Assembly (NCBI GenBank): GCA_017453705.1
Contig: JAFTEK010000248.1
Coordinates: 1-10,496 of the forward strand
Source: Treponema sp.
GTDB lineage: Bacteria > Spirochaetota > Spirochaetia > Treponematales > Treponemataceae
Direction of reading: 5' to 3'
Length of the DNA stretch: 10,496 bases
In this document: positions 1 through 6,713 of the stretch, piece by piece
Layout of the letters: every line of letters begins with the position of its first letter
Position numbering within the stretch: the stretch's first letter is position 1
Notes under the pieces: generated by a model
Seen by the model: the letters and a program-made list of their open reading frames with translations, nothing else
Told to the model about the DNA's origin: nothing
Databases searched by the model: none
Made by a program: the position numbers and the translations under genes

Positions 1-2
1 AG

Positions 3-185
3 CACCAGATAGACCTGTGCATCATCCACAATTTCAAGAGCTTTGCGGTGATACACGGCAAAGGCTCAGGCATCCTTCAGCAGGCCGTGCACGACTACCT
101 GTCACACTACCCCGGAGTCAAAGACTTCGGCTTTGCCAGACCGGAGGACGGCGGCACGGGCAAAACCTACGTCAGCCTTATGTAA
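3..185 (+). CDS. mutS2: MutS2-type Smr domain protein, C-terminal fragment
   Basis: The fragment is open from the left edge and encodes 60 residues before a TAA stop. It carries the Smr nuclease/DNA-binding signature VIHGKGSG (about residues 16-23 of the fragment), followed by a helix and a C-terminal PGVKDFGFA....GGTGKTYVSL stretch. This matches the usual end of MutS2, where HGKGTG is followed by FRFG...GGSGVTVVEL. In MutS2 the Smr domain sits at the extreme C-terminus and acts with the MutS-like ATPase core on recombination intermediates or stalled ribosomes. The core lies outside the window, so a stand-alone Smr protein cannot be excluded. This is the only plus-strand gene and it is convergent with the M23 gene at 782-1969. 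Confidence 0.78.
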   Translation, partial: HQIDLCIIHNFKSFAVIHGKGSGILQQAVHDYLSHYPGVKDFGFARPEDGGTGKTYVSLM

Positions 186-489
186 ACAAGACGGCATTCC
201 CCTCACACCCGGCAGCAGGCTGCCATAGCAGTAGCCCGCACAACAGCTTCATCTTCTCCGATTAGCCCTGACTGCCCCTCTTCCCTGCTGCGTAAAACCC
301 GGAGATGTATGCCGTCATGATAGAAGAGCTCGACACGCCTGGGGGCTTTGACTTTGCGGAGAAACTGCGTTATATTCTCGTTCCGCCAAGGAGACGGAAA
401 CTTTCACCCCGCCCCCGCAGTATCACTTTCGCGGTGCAATCAATCATATCCTTCCTAGATGCTCCGCATATCCTAATTAGATTATGAAA
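186..489. other. Convergent intergenic gap, no gene recognised
   Basis: This stretch follows the plus-strand Smr gene. I see no protein with recognisable features on either strand. A short GC stem (GGCAG/CTGCC, 211-224) lies 26 bases after the stop but has no T-run, so it is not a convincing terminator. A 60-codon open frame at 305-487 (+) has no properly spaced ribosome binding site and no family resemblance. Confidence 0.5.
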
Positions 490-529
490 ATACTCTAGCT
501 AGATTGGCAGAACAATCTAGCTAGAGTAT
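490..529 (-). terminator. Perfect 16-bp CTAG-rich hairpin, likely minus-strand terminator
   Basis: The arms ATACTCTAGCTAGATT (490-505) and AATCTAGCTAGAGTAT (514-529) are exact reverse complements around an 8-nt loop. Read on the minus strand, the stem is followed by TTTC, a short U-run, so it could end the transcript of the M23 gene. On the plus strand no T-run follows. Each arm contains CTAGCTAG. The stem is AT-rich for a terminator, so a different role, such as a protein-binding inverted repeat, is possible. Confidence 0.55.
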
Positions 530-560
530 AACCCCTTAACTGTACAGTCCATGTACCCAA

Positions 561-698
561 ACATTAGCTGTGTTGCATCCCTTGGATTAGCTGTATCGCA
601 TACTGAATACTGGCAGTGACGAGCACCGTACATTGGCTATCCTGTGTGCCGAGTACTGGCTGTACCGAATGATGTGAATTGCCTGTACTGCGGATCAC
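561..698. repeat. Degenerate 23-bp tandem repeat, six units
   Basis: A core resembling TTGGCTG recurs at exactly 23-bp steps, starting at 564 (TTAGCTG), 587 (TTAGCTG), 610 (CTGGCAG), 633 (TTGGCTA), 656 (CTGGCTG) and 679 (TTGCCTG). Flanking positions in each unit are also partly conserved, with A before the core and T/G-rich positions after it. A further weak unit may lie at 538-560. The array is in the 3' region of the minus-strand M23 gene. The period is not a multiple of three, which argues against a protein repeat. Confidence 0.55.
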
Positions 699-705
699 GA
701 TGCCC

Positions 706-743
706 GCCGCCTCGCTTGCCGAAGCCCTCGACAAGACGGCGGC
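706..743 (-). other. Imperfect hairpin in the 3' region of the M23 transcript
   Basis: GCCGCC (706-711) pairs with GGCGGC (738-743), and inside it CTTG (715-718) pairs with CAAG (732-735), separated by small internal bulges. It begins about 40 nt past the M23 stop in the transcribed direction. No T-run follows, so it looks like a 3' UTR structure and not a terminator. The pairing is visible; the function is not known. Confidence 0.35.
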
Positions 744-781
744 ATAAAGCCTGACTGCCCGGTGCGGGAAACAAAGCCTGG

Positions 782-1969
782 CTACTTCAGCAGTGTGGAC
801 GGGTTGACCAGCTTGCCGTTCTTGTAGACGGTAAAGTGCAGGTGCGGGCCTGTTGAATATCCCGTGCTGCCGACCAGCCCTATAAGCTCGCCCTGGTTCA
901 CGAATGCCCCCTTCTTGGTCTTTATCTTGCTCAGGTGTCCGTATAATGTCTGGTATCCGTCTATGTGCTTTATGATTACGTAGTTGCCAAAGACGTTTGA
1001 CCATCCGGCCTTGGCGACAGTCCCGCTCATGGAAGCTTTGACAGCAGTGCCTGTCGGACAGGCCAGGTCTATGCCCGTGTGGTAGGAGTCGGCTCCTGTT
1101 ATGGGATCCTTCCTTGCCCCGAACCGGGAGGATATCCTGTATTCGGCCGTTATGGGCCAGGCAAAAAGCTCCCCCATCGCCCGCTGGAGCGAGCTGCTGT
1201 CCATCTTGGCACCGGGGATAAACAGCTCCTGCCCCGCCGTAAGCGTGTAGCTGTCCAAATCATTGGCATCAAGTATGTCCTCTACAGCAGTATGGTACTT
1301 GACGCTCAGGCCTTCCACCGTCTCACCTGCGGAGACCTTGTGGATAAGGCCGTCCATCGATGGGATTTTTATCTTCTGCCCCTCGCGCAGGTAGCGGACA
1401 TTGTTTATGCCGTTCACGGCAATCAGCGTGGATATGTTGGAAAGCCCCGCGTCCCGGCTTATGACGCTTATGCTGTCACCGGCTTTGACAGTATACTCTG
1501 TATAAGTCACAGGCTCCTTGAACACGTAGTCGGAGAGAAGCCTGCCCGTCTCTCCCAGTGATGACACCACATTGCCGTCACTGTCAAAGAAGGCCTCGTC
1601 AGAAAGGGCTGTGTCAAACATGGCCTTATCCAGGTTGTTCACATCCTCAAGCTGCATGACCCCAAAATCAACCTTCCTGACCCTTCCGTCATAGGCTTTC
1701 ATGATATGTGAAAATAGCAGCGAAAAGCCTATGTAAAGGGGAAGAGCCGCAGCAAGCAGCAAAGCCAGCCTGACAAGTGTTTTTCTTTCGCGCACAGGCT
1801 CTTTCTTCACTGCAAATCTTGAGCCCGCAAAGTTATAAGCCACTTTTGAACGTCCACCATCCCCAGACTTACGCCTCCACTGCAGGAGAGGAAGAAAAAG
1901 AGACCTTTTTGTGCTGGCAGTTTTAGCCGCCTGACTGGAACTTTTTAATGAATAACTTATAACTTCCAT
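782..1969 (-). CDS. Membrane-anchored LysM / M23 metallopeptidase
   Basis: The 395-residue protein probably cuts peptidoglycan cross-bridges or stem peptides in the periplasm. A basic cytoplasmic N-terminus is followed by one membrane segment (about 66-87), then a linker, two LysM domains (about 157-203, YTVKAGDSISVIS, and 208-252, HKVSAGETVEGLS) that bind the glycan, and a C-terminal M23/LytM domain (about 290-385). The zinc and catalytic residues are present: HxxxD at H297/D301, YGH at H345 and HLH at 376-378, so the enzyme should be active, unlike degenerate LytM regulators such as EnvC. The ATG at 1969 has only a weak upstream GTGAG; an internal GTG near residue 43 is an alternative that keeps the membrane segment. 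A terminator at 2050-2080 separates the gene from DUF115, so it should have its own promoter, which I cannot place. Confidence 0.9.
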   Translation of the reverse strand: MEVISYSLKSSSQAAKTASTKRSLFLPLLQWRRKSGDGGRSKVAYNFAGSRFAVKKEPVRERKTLVRLALLLAAALPLYIGFSLLFSHIMKAYDGRVRKVDFGVMQLEDVNNLDKAMFDTALSDEAFFDSDGNVVSSLGETGRLLSDYVFKEPVTYTEYTVKAGDSISVISRDAGLSNISTLIAVNGINNVRYLREGQKIKIPSMDGLIHKVSAGETVEGLSVKYHTAVEDILDANDLDSYTLTAGQELFIPGAKMDSSSLQRAMGELFAWPITAEYRISSRFGARKDPITGADSYHTGIDLACPTGTAVKASMSGTVAKAGWSNVFGNYVIIKHIDGYQTLYGHLSKIKTKKGAFVNQGELIGLVGSTGYSTGPHLHFTVYKNGKLVNPSTLLK

Positions 1970-2049
1970 ACACTCACTATCGACATAATCAGATTGCGAT
2001 TTTACTTACGAAATGTTATTTGGGCATGGAGCTTCACGCCTGAAAATGC

Positions 2050-2080
2050 AAAAAAAGAGCCGGAGAAAACCCCGGCTCTT
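2050..2080 (-). terminator. Rho-independent terminator after the PBP-DUF115 unit
   Basis: On the minus strand AAGAGCCGG and CCGGCTCTT form a 9-bp stem with an 8-nt loop, followed directly by a run of seven T. It lies about 150 bp past the DUF115 stop and about 80 bp before the M23 start, so it ends the upstream unit and isolates the M23 gene. Confidence 0.9.
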
Positions 2081-2102
2081 AAAATGAGAGGTAATGCAGT
2101 TC

Positions 2103-2140
2103 CCTTCGGACGTCTGGATGTCAAAAATTACGTCCGAAGG
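2103..2140. other. 11-bp inverted repeat with 16-nt loop
   Basis: CCTTCGGACGT (2103-2113) and ACGTCCGAAGG (2130-2140) are exact reverse complements. The hairpin lies in the 3' UTR of DUF115, upstream of the terminator in transcription order, and has no T-run of its own. It could protect the transcript end or be a protein-binding site. Confidence 0.45.
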
Positions 2141-2230
2141 AGACCGCATAAGGTTGATGCTGACTGACGCTCTTACCCATCAATCAGTTTGGACCTCAAT
2201 CACAATCTATTTCTATTATCGGGGGAAGGG

Positions 2231-4078
2231 TCAAAAACTTGAGAAGAATTCTAAGTAATCCTGGCAGGCCTTTTTAAGCTCACGGTATATTATGCGGCTG
2301 TAGTATAAGGAGCGGAGGGTTTTATCATCGGGAAGGTCTGAGGACAGCTCCTTCAGCCTGCGTTCCGTGGGAAAGACAAGAGCAGCGGCTTCCTTGGTCT
2401 CGGACTTCATTATAAAGCTGTCTATCTTATCAAGCTGGGCAAAGACCTCTGGGGCTTTGAGCCTGTTGGAGATGGCCTTATCGCATAGGGATATGCCCTT
2501 TGCCGCCATCTCAAGCAATTCTTCTATGCTTTTTATGAAGCCCTTTATCAGCTCATTGAAAGATGACCTGCCTCCTGATGCCGCAAGGTCCTTTGACTGA
2601 CAGCCCCTCACCGCCGCCATGCCAAAAAATGACTCCTTCTCGGAGAGCTTTGACGGCCGCTCAAGGAATTCCTCCAGGGGAAAGCTTTGTATCCCTTTTA
2701 TGGCAAGGCTTTCTTCGGTAAGGCTGTAGCTTTTGACCCCCTGCTCCATCGCGGCTGCACAGTTTTTCTCAAACCACCATGAGAAGAGCGACATCTTTTT
2801 GTCCGAGAGTATGTCCGCACCCCTGTAGTCTTTCAGTATGACAGGATTGGCACTCAGCAGGGCGGACACGCTCTGGTATTCCGAAGTGTACAGGCGGGAG
2901 GAGAGCCTGTGCTCACGCTCTTCAAACTGGGATCCGCGTATGTGAGTCTGCCGGCCAGGATAGCCTAAGTCCATCCCAACGATAAATATTTCGCCAGCCC
3001 CGCAGAAGCGGGCAAAATCCCAGGCTGTCGTGGCCACGCTGCCGCCAGCGCCCAGTTTTCCTTTTTGTTCCATCCTGCTCTCAAAATATTGGCCGGGCGG
3101 ATACATTGAGGAACAGAGGACTTTTTCCTTGCAGTCAAAACGGAATACCGACGGCCAGGCGGCAACCTCGGTAATCAGGACGGAGGAAGGGGCGGAAAGG
3201 AATTCCAAGTGCATGGCACATGCATACTGCGGATCCACAAGGACAATGAAATCAGGCTCCACACCCGCATCCAGGCAGGACCTCAATGCCGAATCCACAC
3301 ATACCAGAATGGCTTTTTCTTTTATTTTGGCAAGATTTGGCAAAACACGGGACAAGCTAGGACCTGCCGCTATTACGACAAAAGGGATATCCTTGCCAAG
3401 GCCTGAATACTTTAAGATGCCGTCCAGCTCGTCCAGTTTCCTTATGTTCCTGCATGTGTTGGAAAGCCAGAGCCTTGCGAACTTCTCCAGGGTGGCGGTG
3501 TTTGTCTCATCCTTGCTTTTGTCCTGCTCGATGACCAGATGGATATTCTTAAAGTAGTCCGCAGAGTGTGACATCTGGGCAGGAACGGAAAAGACATGGG
3601 CCTTTTTCATGTCATACTGGTGCAACACCGACGCAACGCTGTCCAGGTCAGCCCCGACAAGAAGGCTTATAGCCGCATGGGTCAAAACGCTCTCCCAATC
3701 CAGGACTGACATGGCCTGCATAAGGTATTCGGCGTTTTCTTCTATTATTATGGCTGGAACAGAGGGATGGGTCTTGCAAAATGTAATCGGGGCATAGCCC
3801 AGGCCACAGGAAAAGAAAAGGGCGGAGCTTTCTTCTTCCGCATTAAATGATGATATCTGGAGGGTCGCTTCCCTTAAGGGATTGTACTTTGAGTGCAGCA
3901 TAGCCCCATTCTCAGAGGCAGTGGGATTTCCATCCTTTGCTTGTATAACCTGGAGAGGGAGGGATGCATTGCCTTCGAGTTTTTTCTCAAAGGCCTGAAC
4001 CTGCTCCTCCAGCATTGAGGCCAATGCGGGGAAGCGTTTCCTGAACAGGCCAATGTTCTTATTCCAGATAGAGTTCAA
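2231..4078 (-). CDS. DUF115 / Maf-like protein (6-hydroxymethylpterin pyrophosphokinase MptE-like fold)
   Basis: The 615-residue protein belongs by its motifs to the DUF115 (MAF_flag10) family, which includes the Maf motility-associated factors linked to flagellin glycosylation with nonulosonic acids. Visible landmarks are IAAGPSL (about 236-242), a VCVDSALRSCLDAGVEPDF stretch (about 259-277) ending in VDPQ, GGSVATTAWDFA (about 345-356) and IVGMDLGYPGRQTH (about 366-379), in the usual order for the family. The C-terminal third is helical and charged, as in other members. No signal peptide or membrane segment is seen, so it is probably cytoplasmic. The start is TTG, overlapping the PBP end by 20 bp and supported by GGAGGG 8 nt upstream. 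No flagellar or nonulosonate gene is in the window, so a flagellin-glycosylation role is inferred from family only. Confidence 0.85.
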   Translation of the reverse strand: MNSIWNKNIGLFRKRFPALASMLEEQVQAFEKKLEGNASLPLQVIQAKDGNPTASENGAMLHSKYNPLREATLQISSFNAEEESSALFFSCGLGYAPITFCKTHPSVPAIIIEENAEYLMQAMSVLDWESVLTHAAISLLVGADLDSVASVLHQYDMKKAHVFSVPAQMSHSADYFKNIHLVIEQDKSKDETNTATLEKFARLWLSNTCRNIRKLDELDGILKYSGLGKDIPFVVIAAGPSLSRVLPNLAKIKEKAILVCVDSALRSCLDAGVEPDFIVLVDPQYACAMHLEFLSAPSSVLITEVAAWPSVFRFDCKEKVLCSSMYPPGQYFESRMEQKGKLGAGGSVATTAWDFARFCGAGEIFIVGMDLGYPGRQTHIRGSQFEEREHRLSSRLYTSEYQSVSALLSANPVILKDYRGADILSDKKMSLFSWWFEKNCAAAMEQGVKSYSLTEESLAIKGIQSFPLEEFLERPSKLSEKESFFGMAAVRGCQSKDLAASGGRSSFNELIKGFIKSIEELLEMAAKGISLCDKAISNRLKAPEVFAQLDKIDSFIMKSETKEAAALVFPTERRLKELSSDLPDDKTLRSLYYSRIIYRELKKACQDYLEFFSSF

Positions 4079-5939
4079 TCGTCATTCCCTCCGACACAGG
4101 AGTTCCTTCAGGAGGATACTGGGAGTAGACCCAGCCTTCTCCGTTTATCTGGTAGTTTATCTTATTGTCGTCCAGCAGGGGAATCAAATCCCTCTTTTGC
4201 CGTCCTATGAAGGAAGGAACCGTATCCTGAACGACTATGGGCGGATTCCCGACTATCGAGATGGTTCCTGAGTGCTCCACCCCTACGGCACCCTGACGGT
4301 TCATTCCCAGGTGATCTATTATCTCGTCAGCGGCAAGGGCTATGACAGGGGCGACTATGCGGCCGGCATAAGTCTCGCCCTTGGCTTTTTCTATCACGAT
4401 ATACAGGATTATCTCCGGGTTTTCCACCGGGAATATGGCAAGGCAGTTGGAAACAAAGTCGGTATCGCTGTAGCCGCCGTTCACCGGGTCAGCCATCTGC
4501 GCGGTTCCGGTCTTTACTCCTATTGAGATGTCCCCCAGGTTGGCCCTGTGTCCAGTTCCGCTCTGCGCGGTTGTCTCCATGCAGCTCAGTATATACTTTG
4601 CAGTCGAAGCCTTTATGACCCGCTCCCCATACTCCGGGCTGAGCGTATACTTCTCATTTCCGTTCCGGTCAGTAATCCTGGATATTACAGACGGCTTGAC
4701 GCTTACTCCTTCGTTAGCTATGACTGAAGCCGCCTGAACCATCTGCAGGGCGTTTACAGTCAGCTCCTGTCCTATGGACATCGTTGGCTTTGTCCTTGCC
4801 GACCATGACTTGTCGCCCTCTTCTTTTACAAGGCCTGTCGCTTCCGCAGGAAGCTCTATGCCCGTCCTCTTTCCGAACCCAAACTTATTTATATAGGAAA
4901 GAAAAGACCTTGTATCAAGCAAGTCGCTCATCTGTGCCAGAGCGTCGTTGCATGAGTATTTCAGAGCGTCCCTTACGTTGACCCAGCCGTGATGCTCCAG
5001 GCAGTTTATCCGTATCTTTTCGCCCCTGTTAGTCTCCCTCTCGTACACACCATCACACAGGAATATCGTGTCCGCATCCAGTTTTCCGCTGTCCACGTAT
5101 GCCGCCGAGGTGAATATCTTAAAGACGGAACCTGGCTCATAGGCCGTCATCGCAGGCCGGTCTATGGTCGCCTCAGTTGCCGCAGAGCCGTAATCGTTCA
5201 GATTTGTGGACGGCAGGCTTATGTAGGAGAGAATGGCTCCCGTCTTGGCCTCCGAAGCAATGAGCATCATACATTCCGCCTTGGTGGAACGCATTGTATC
5301 TTTCGCTATTTTCTCAAGCTTGTGCTGGAGATCAGCGTCTATAGTGAGGTAAACATTGTCACCAAACAAATCCCCGGCCGCGATGTCCTTCACCATAGGT
5401 GACAGGATTTCCTGTTGCGAGTATTCTATGCCGCTCAAGCCCTTGCCGTCATCCCCCATATATCCAATCAACTGGCTTGCAAGGTCATTCTCCGGGTAGA
5501 CACGCCCGGGAATTTTGTCAAAACGGGAGAAGGAAAGATAGCCGTCGTTCTGGAGCAGGGCATACAGCTCGTCATAGTCTTCCTGGGACAGCTTTTTCTT
5601 AAGGTACATAAAGCTGGAGCCCTTGTTCTTCAGTATCTCGTTGTAGACATCTTCTGCGTCAAGGTTCAGCAGGGAGGAGACTTCAAATGCAAAGGTGCTC
5701 AGCTCATCGGCTTTTATAGCCTTCGGTGTGATTCCATAATGATAAAAGTTGGTCTGCACGGCCAAGGGCTTTCCGTTCTTGTCCACTATGGAACCACGTT
5801 CCACAGTCGGTGCCTTTGGCGTAAATTTCCCCTGTTCCTGAAAGGCCAGCTTAAAGTAGGACAGGTAGATGTATATTACAACCAGAAGCAGCATCACGGC
5901 GGCAACGAGCATCCGGTTCTTGTTGAAAAAGCTGTTCAT
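4059..5939 (-). CDS. Class B penicillin-binding protein (FtsI/SpoVD type) with C-terminal PASTA domain
   Basis: This 626-residue transpeptidase should cross-link septal or side-wall peptidoglycan from the outer face of the inner membrane. It has a short cytoplasmic tail, one membrane anchor (about 10-30), a PBP dimerisation domain opening with ERGSIVDKNGKPLA (about 47-60), and a transpeptidase domain with all three catalytic motifs: SVFK (S271, K274), SCN (329-331) and KTG (476-478). A single PASTA domain (about 571-626) follows, as in PBP2x and SpoVD, which favours a division (FtsI-like) role over an elongation PBP2. It starts with ATG preceded by AGGAC about 6 nt upstream. No dcw-cluster partners (mraY, mur, ftsW) are adjacent. 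Its stop overlaps the DUF115 start. Confidence 0.92.
   Translation of the reverse strand: MNSFFNKNRMLVAAVMLLLVVIYIYLSYFKLAFQEQGKFTPKAPTVERGSIVDKNGKPLAVQTNFYHYGITPKAIKADELSTFAFEVSSLLNLDAEDVYNEILKNKGSSFMYLKKKLSQEDYDELYALLQNDGYLSFSRFDKIPGRVYPENDLASQLIGYMGDDGKGLSGIEYSQQEILSPMVKDIAAGDLFGDNVYLTIDADLQHKLEKIAKDTMRSTKAECMMLIASEAKTGAILSYISLPSTNLNDYGSAATEATIDRPAMTAYEPGSVFKIFTSAAYVDSGKLDADTIFLCDGVYERETNRGEKIRINCLEHHGWVNVRDALKYSCNDALAQMSDLLDTRSFLSYINKFGFGKRTGIELPAEATGLVKEEGDKSWSARTKPTMSIGQELTVNALQMVQAASVIANEGVSVKPSVISRITDRNGNEKYTLSPEYGERVIKASTAKYILSCMETTAQSGTGHRANLGDISIGVKTGTAQMADPVNGGYSDTDFVSNCLAIFPVENPEIILYIVIEKAKGETYAGRIVAPVIALAADEIIDHLGMNRQGAVGVEHSGTISIVGNPPIVVQDTVPSFIGRQKRDLIPLLDDNKINYQINGEGWVYSQYPPEGTPVSEGMTIELYLE
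4087..4092 (-). promoter_or_regulatory. Shine-Dalgarno site supporting the TTG start of DUF115
   Basis: GGAGGG on the minus strand lies 8 nt before the TTG at 4078, inside the last codons of the PBP gene. It fixes the unusual start and indicates that the two genes are translated from one message. The first in-frame ATG would remove about 21 residues and has less support. Confidence 0.65.
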
Positions 5940-6085
5940 TTTTCGTCCTAGCCCCGTCCGATTTGAGACATGGCTCTGTATTGAGAGTCGAAAAGGGGGA
6001 TATTAGACCTGCCCGGAGAACCGTACCAGCAGCTAAGCTATCGGCGTTGCCAAGCCAGTTTCCGAACAGCTCTATTACCTAAGAA
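5940..6085 (-). other. PBP leader region, no clear promoter
   Basis: This is the 146-bp upstream region of the PBP gene. It must hold the promoter if the terminator at 6146-6181 works, but no convincing -35/-10 pair is visible; TAATAT on the minus strand near 6000 has no good -35 partner. One minus-strand frame is free of stops here but has no ATG start and runs into the PBP gene out of frame. Confidence 0.3.
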
Positions 6086-6127
6086 TTAACACTGAATAAT
6101 CCGCATTCGGATTATTCAGTGTTTCCC
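6086..6127. repeat. Dispersed hairpin repeat, copy 1 (42 bp)
   Basis: AACACTGAATAATCCG (6088-6103) and CGGATTATTCAGTGTT (6108-6123) form a perfect 16-bp inverted repeat with the 4-nt loop CATT. The whole 42-bp block, starting TTAAC and ending GTTTCCC, is identical to 6806-6847. It lies between the terminator of the small secreted gene and the start of the PBP gene. Confidence 0.85.
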
Positions 6128-6145
6128 TAGGGCTTTTAAAAGAGG

Positions 6146-6181
6146 AAAAACCTGCCAGCTGTTTAACAAACTGCCGGCAGG
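6146..6181 (-). terminator. Rho-independent terminator downstream of the small secreted gene
   Basis: On the minus strand CCTGCCGGC pairs with GCTGGCAGG (9 bp including one G-U wobble), and GTTT/AAAC extends the helix inside the loop. The stem is followed by TTTTT. The wobble is allowed only on the minus-strand RNA; on the plus strand it is an A-C mismatch, which supports minus-strand function. Confidence 0.75.
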
Positions 6182-6261
6182 CCAAAGGAGAGGAGGATGC
6201 AGAAAACTCATACACGCCATGTGTGTTTGACGTATACGCAAAACTGCAGTGATTGCAACGA

Positions 6262-6308
6262 AGTAACCGCATACCGCAGGCAGCTTGTGCCTGCAAACTG
6301 CCGTTACT
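6262..6308 (-). other. Long two-part hairpin in the 3' UTR of the small secreted gene
   Basis: Outer arms AGTAAC (6262-6267) and GTTACT (6303-6308), a one-base mismatch, a GCA/TGC helix, a 4x4 internal loop, then a perfect inner stem GCAGGCA (6276-6282)/TGCCTGC (6288-6294) with a 5-nt loop. On the minus-strand RNA two bases of the internal loop can form U-G pairs, so the structure is more continuous there. It sits between the stop at 6380 and the terminator at 6146-6181. No known RNA family is recognised. Confidence 0.45.
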
Positions 6309-6379
6309 GAATTACCCTTGCATAATCACTTATATAACCACAGTCTCAGGTATATGGTTACAGTTTTTTTGCAAGTTTT

Positions 6380-6622
6380 TTATGGTTTGCAAATCTTACA
6401 GGCTGTGTAGCCCTTGTTTTCAGCTTCCTTCCTAGTCATCTTTTGGACTTCCGAGTCCTTAATAACCCTACAACCGGCGGTGTGGAACTTCTTTCCCTTT
6501 TTGGTCACGCAGACGCAAGCTTCCGCACAGAAAGCTGCACCAGCAGACCCGCCAGTGTCATGAACAGGCAAAGGAGAAAGGGTCAACACCACGAACAGAA
6601 AGAAAAACACAAATCGTTTCAT
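6380..6622 (-). CDS. Small secreted Cys/His-rich protein, Ada-like metal-binding motif
   Basis: The 80-residue precursor has a signal peptide (MKRF then a Phe/Val/Leu core, cleavage probably near residue 30-34) and a compact mature part reading VTKKGKKFHTAGC (39-51), then a charged helix and GYTACKIC (71-78). H47, C51, C75 and C78 form a likely zinc site. The pattern (Y/F)H..GC ... GY.PC..C occurs in many small exported proteins and nuclease tails and resembles the Ada metal-binding domain. C36 and C38 add two further cysteines, with C32 in or near the signal peptide. Its own terminator lies downstream and a palindrome abuts its GGAGG ribosome binding site (5 nt from the ATG), so it is probably a single-gene unit. 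The metal-binding role is inferred; the biological function is unknown. Confidence 0.75.
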   Translation of the reverse strand: MKRFVFFFLFVVLTLSPLPVHDTGGSAGAAFCAEACVCVTKKGKKFHTAGCRVIKDSEVQKMTRKEAENKGYTACKICKP

Positions 6623-6630
6623 TCATTCCT

Positions 6631-6646
6631 CCATAGTATACTATGG
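6631..6646. promoter_or_regulatory. Perfect 16-bp palindrome overlapping the RBS of the small secreted gene
   Basis: CCATAGTATACTATGG is its own reverse complement. Its leftmost two bases are the first GG of the minus-strand GGAGG that precedes the ATG at 6622. It could be an operator for a dimeric repressor. TATACT inside it resembles a -10 box, but a start site from it would fall in the RBS, and there is no good -35. Confidence 0.5.
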
Positions 6647-6713
6647 CATCGTAAGGCTTGATTTGTACATTTGAGGCAGTTTTAAAAGTCCAGAAAAAAC
6701 ACAGGCAGCCCTA

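Noticed and set aside
211..224. Short GC hairpin as terminator of the Smr-domain gene
   Set aside because: The stem is only 5 bp and is not followed by a T-run.
305..487. A 60-codon plus-strand frame in the convergent gap
   Set aside because: The only purine run (CGGAG) touches the ATG, the composition is not protein-like, and no motif is seen.
561..940. CRISPR-like reading of the 23-bp array (also considered for 6845-6940)
   Set aside because: Units are degenerate with no conserved repeat and variable spacer division, spacing at 6845-6940 is irregular, and no cas gene is present.
564..1004. A 146-codon minus-strand frame overlapping the M23 gene end and the 23-bp repeat
   Set aside because: It is in another frame over the conserved M23 catalytic region; the M23 frame is clearly the real one.
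6075..6296. A 73-codon minus-strand frame after the small secreted gene
   Set aside because: It reads straight through the terminator stem and the dispersed hairpin repeat, has no ribosome binding site and no family resemblance.
6197..6310. A 37-codon plus-strand open frame starting MQKTHTRHVCLTYTQ with a good Shine-Dalgarno (AAAGGAG, 6 nt)
   Set aside because: It has no recognisable feature, its end lies inside the long hairpin, and it is antisense to the probable 3' UTR of the small secreted gene. The purine-rich stretch could be chance. Ribosome profiling would settle it.
6635..6640. TATACT on the minus strand as the -10 box of the small secreted gene
   Set aside because: The start site would fall in the ribosome binding site and there is no reasonable -35; the hexamer is better explained as part of the palindrome.
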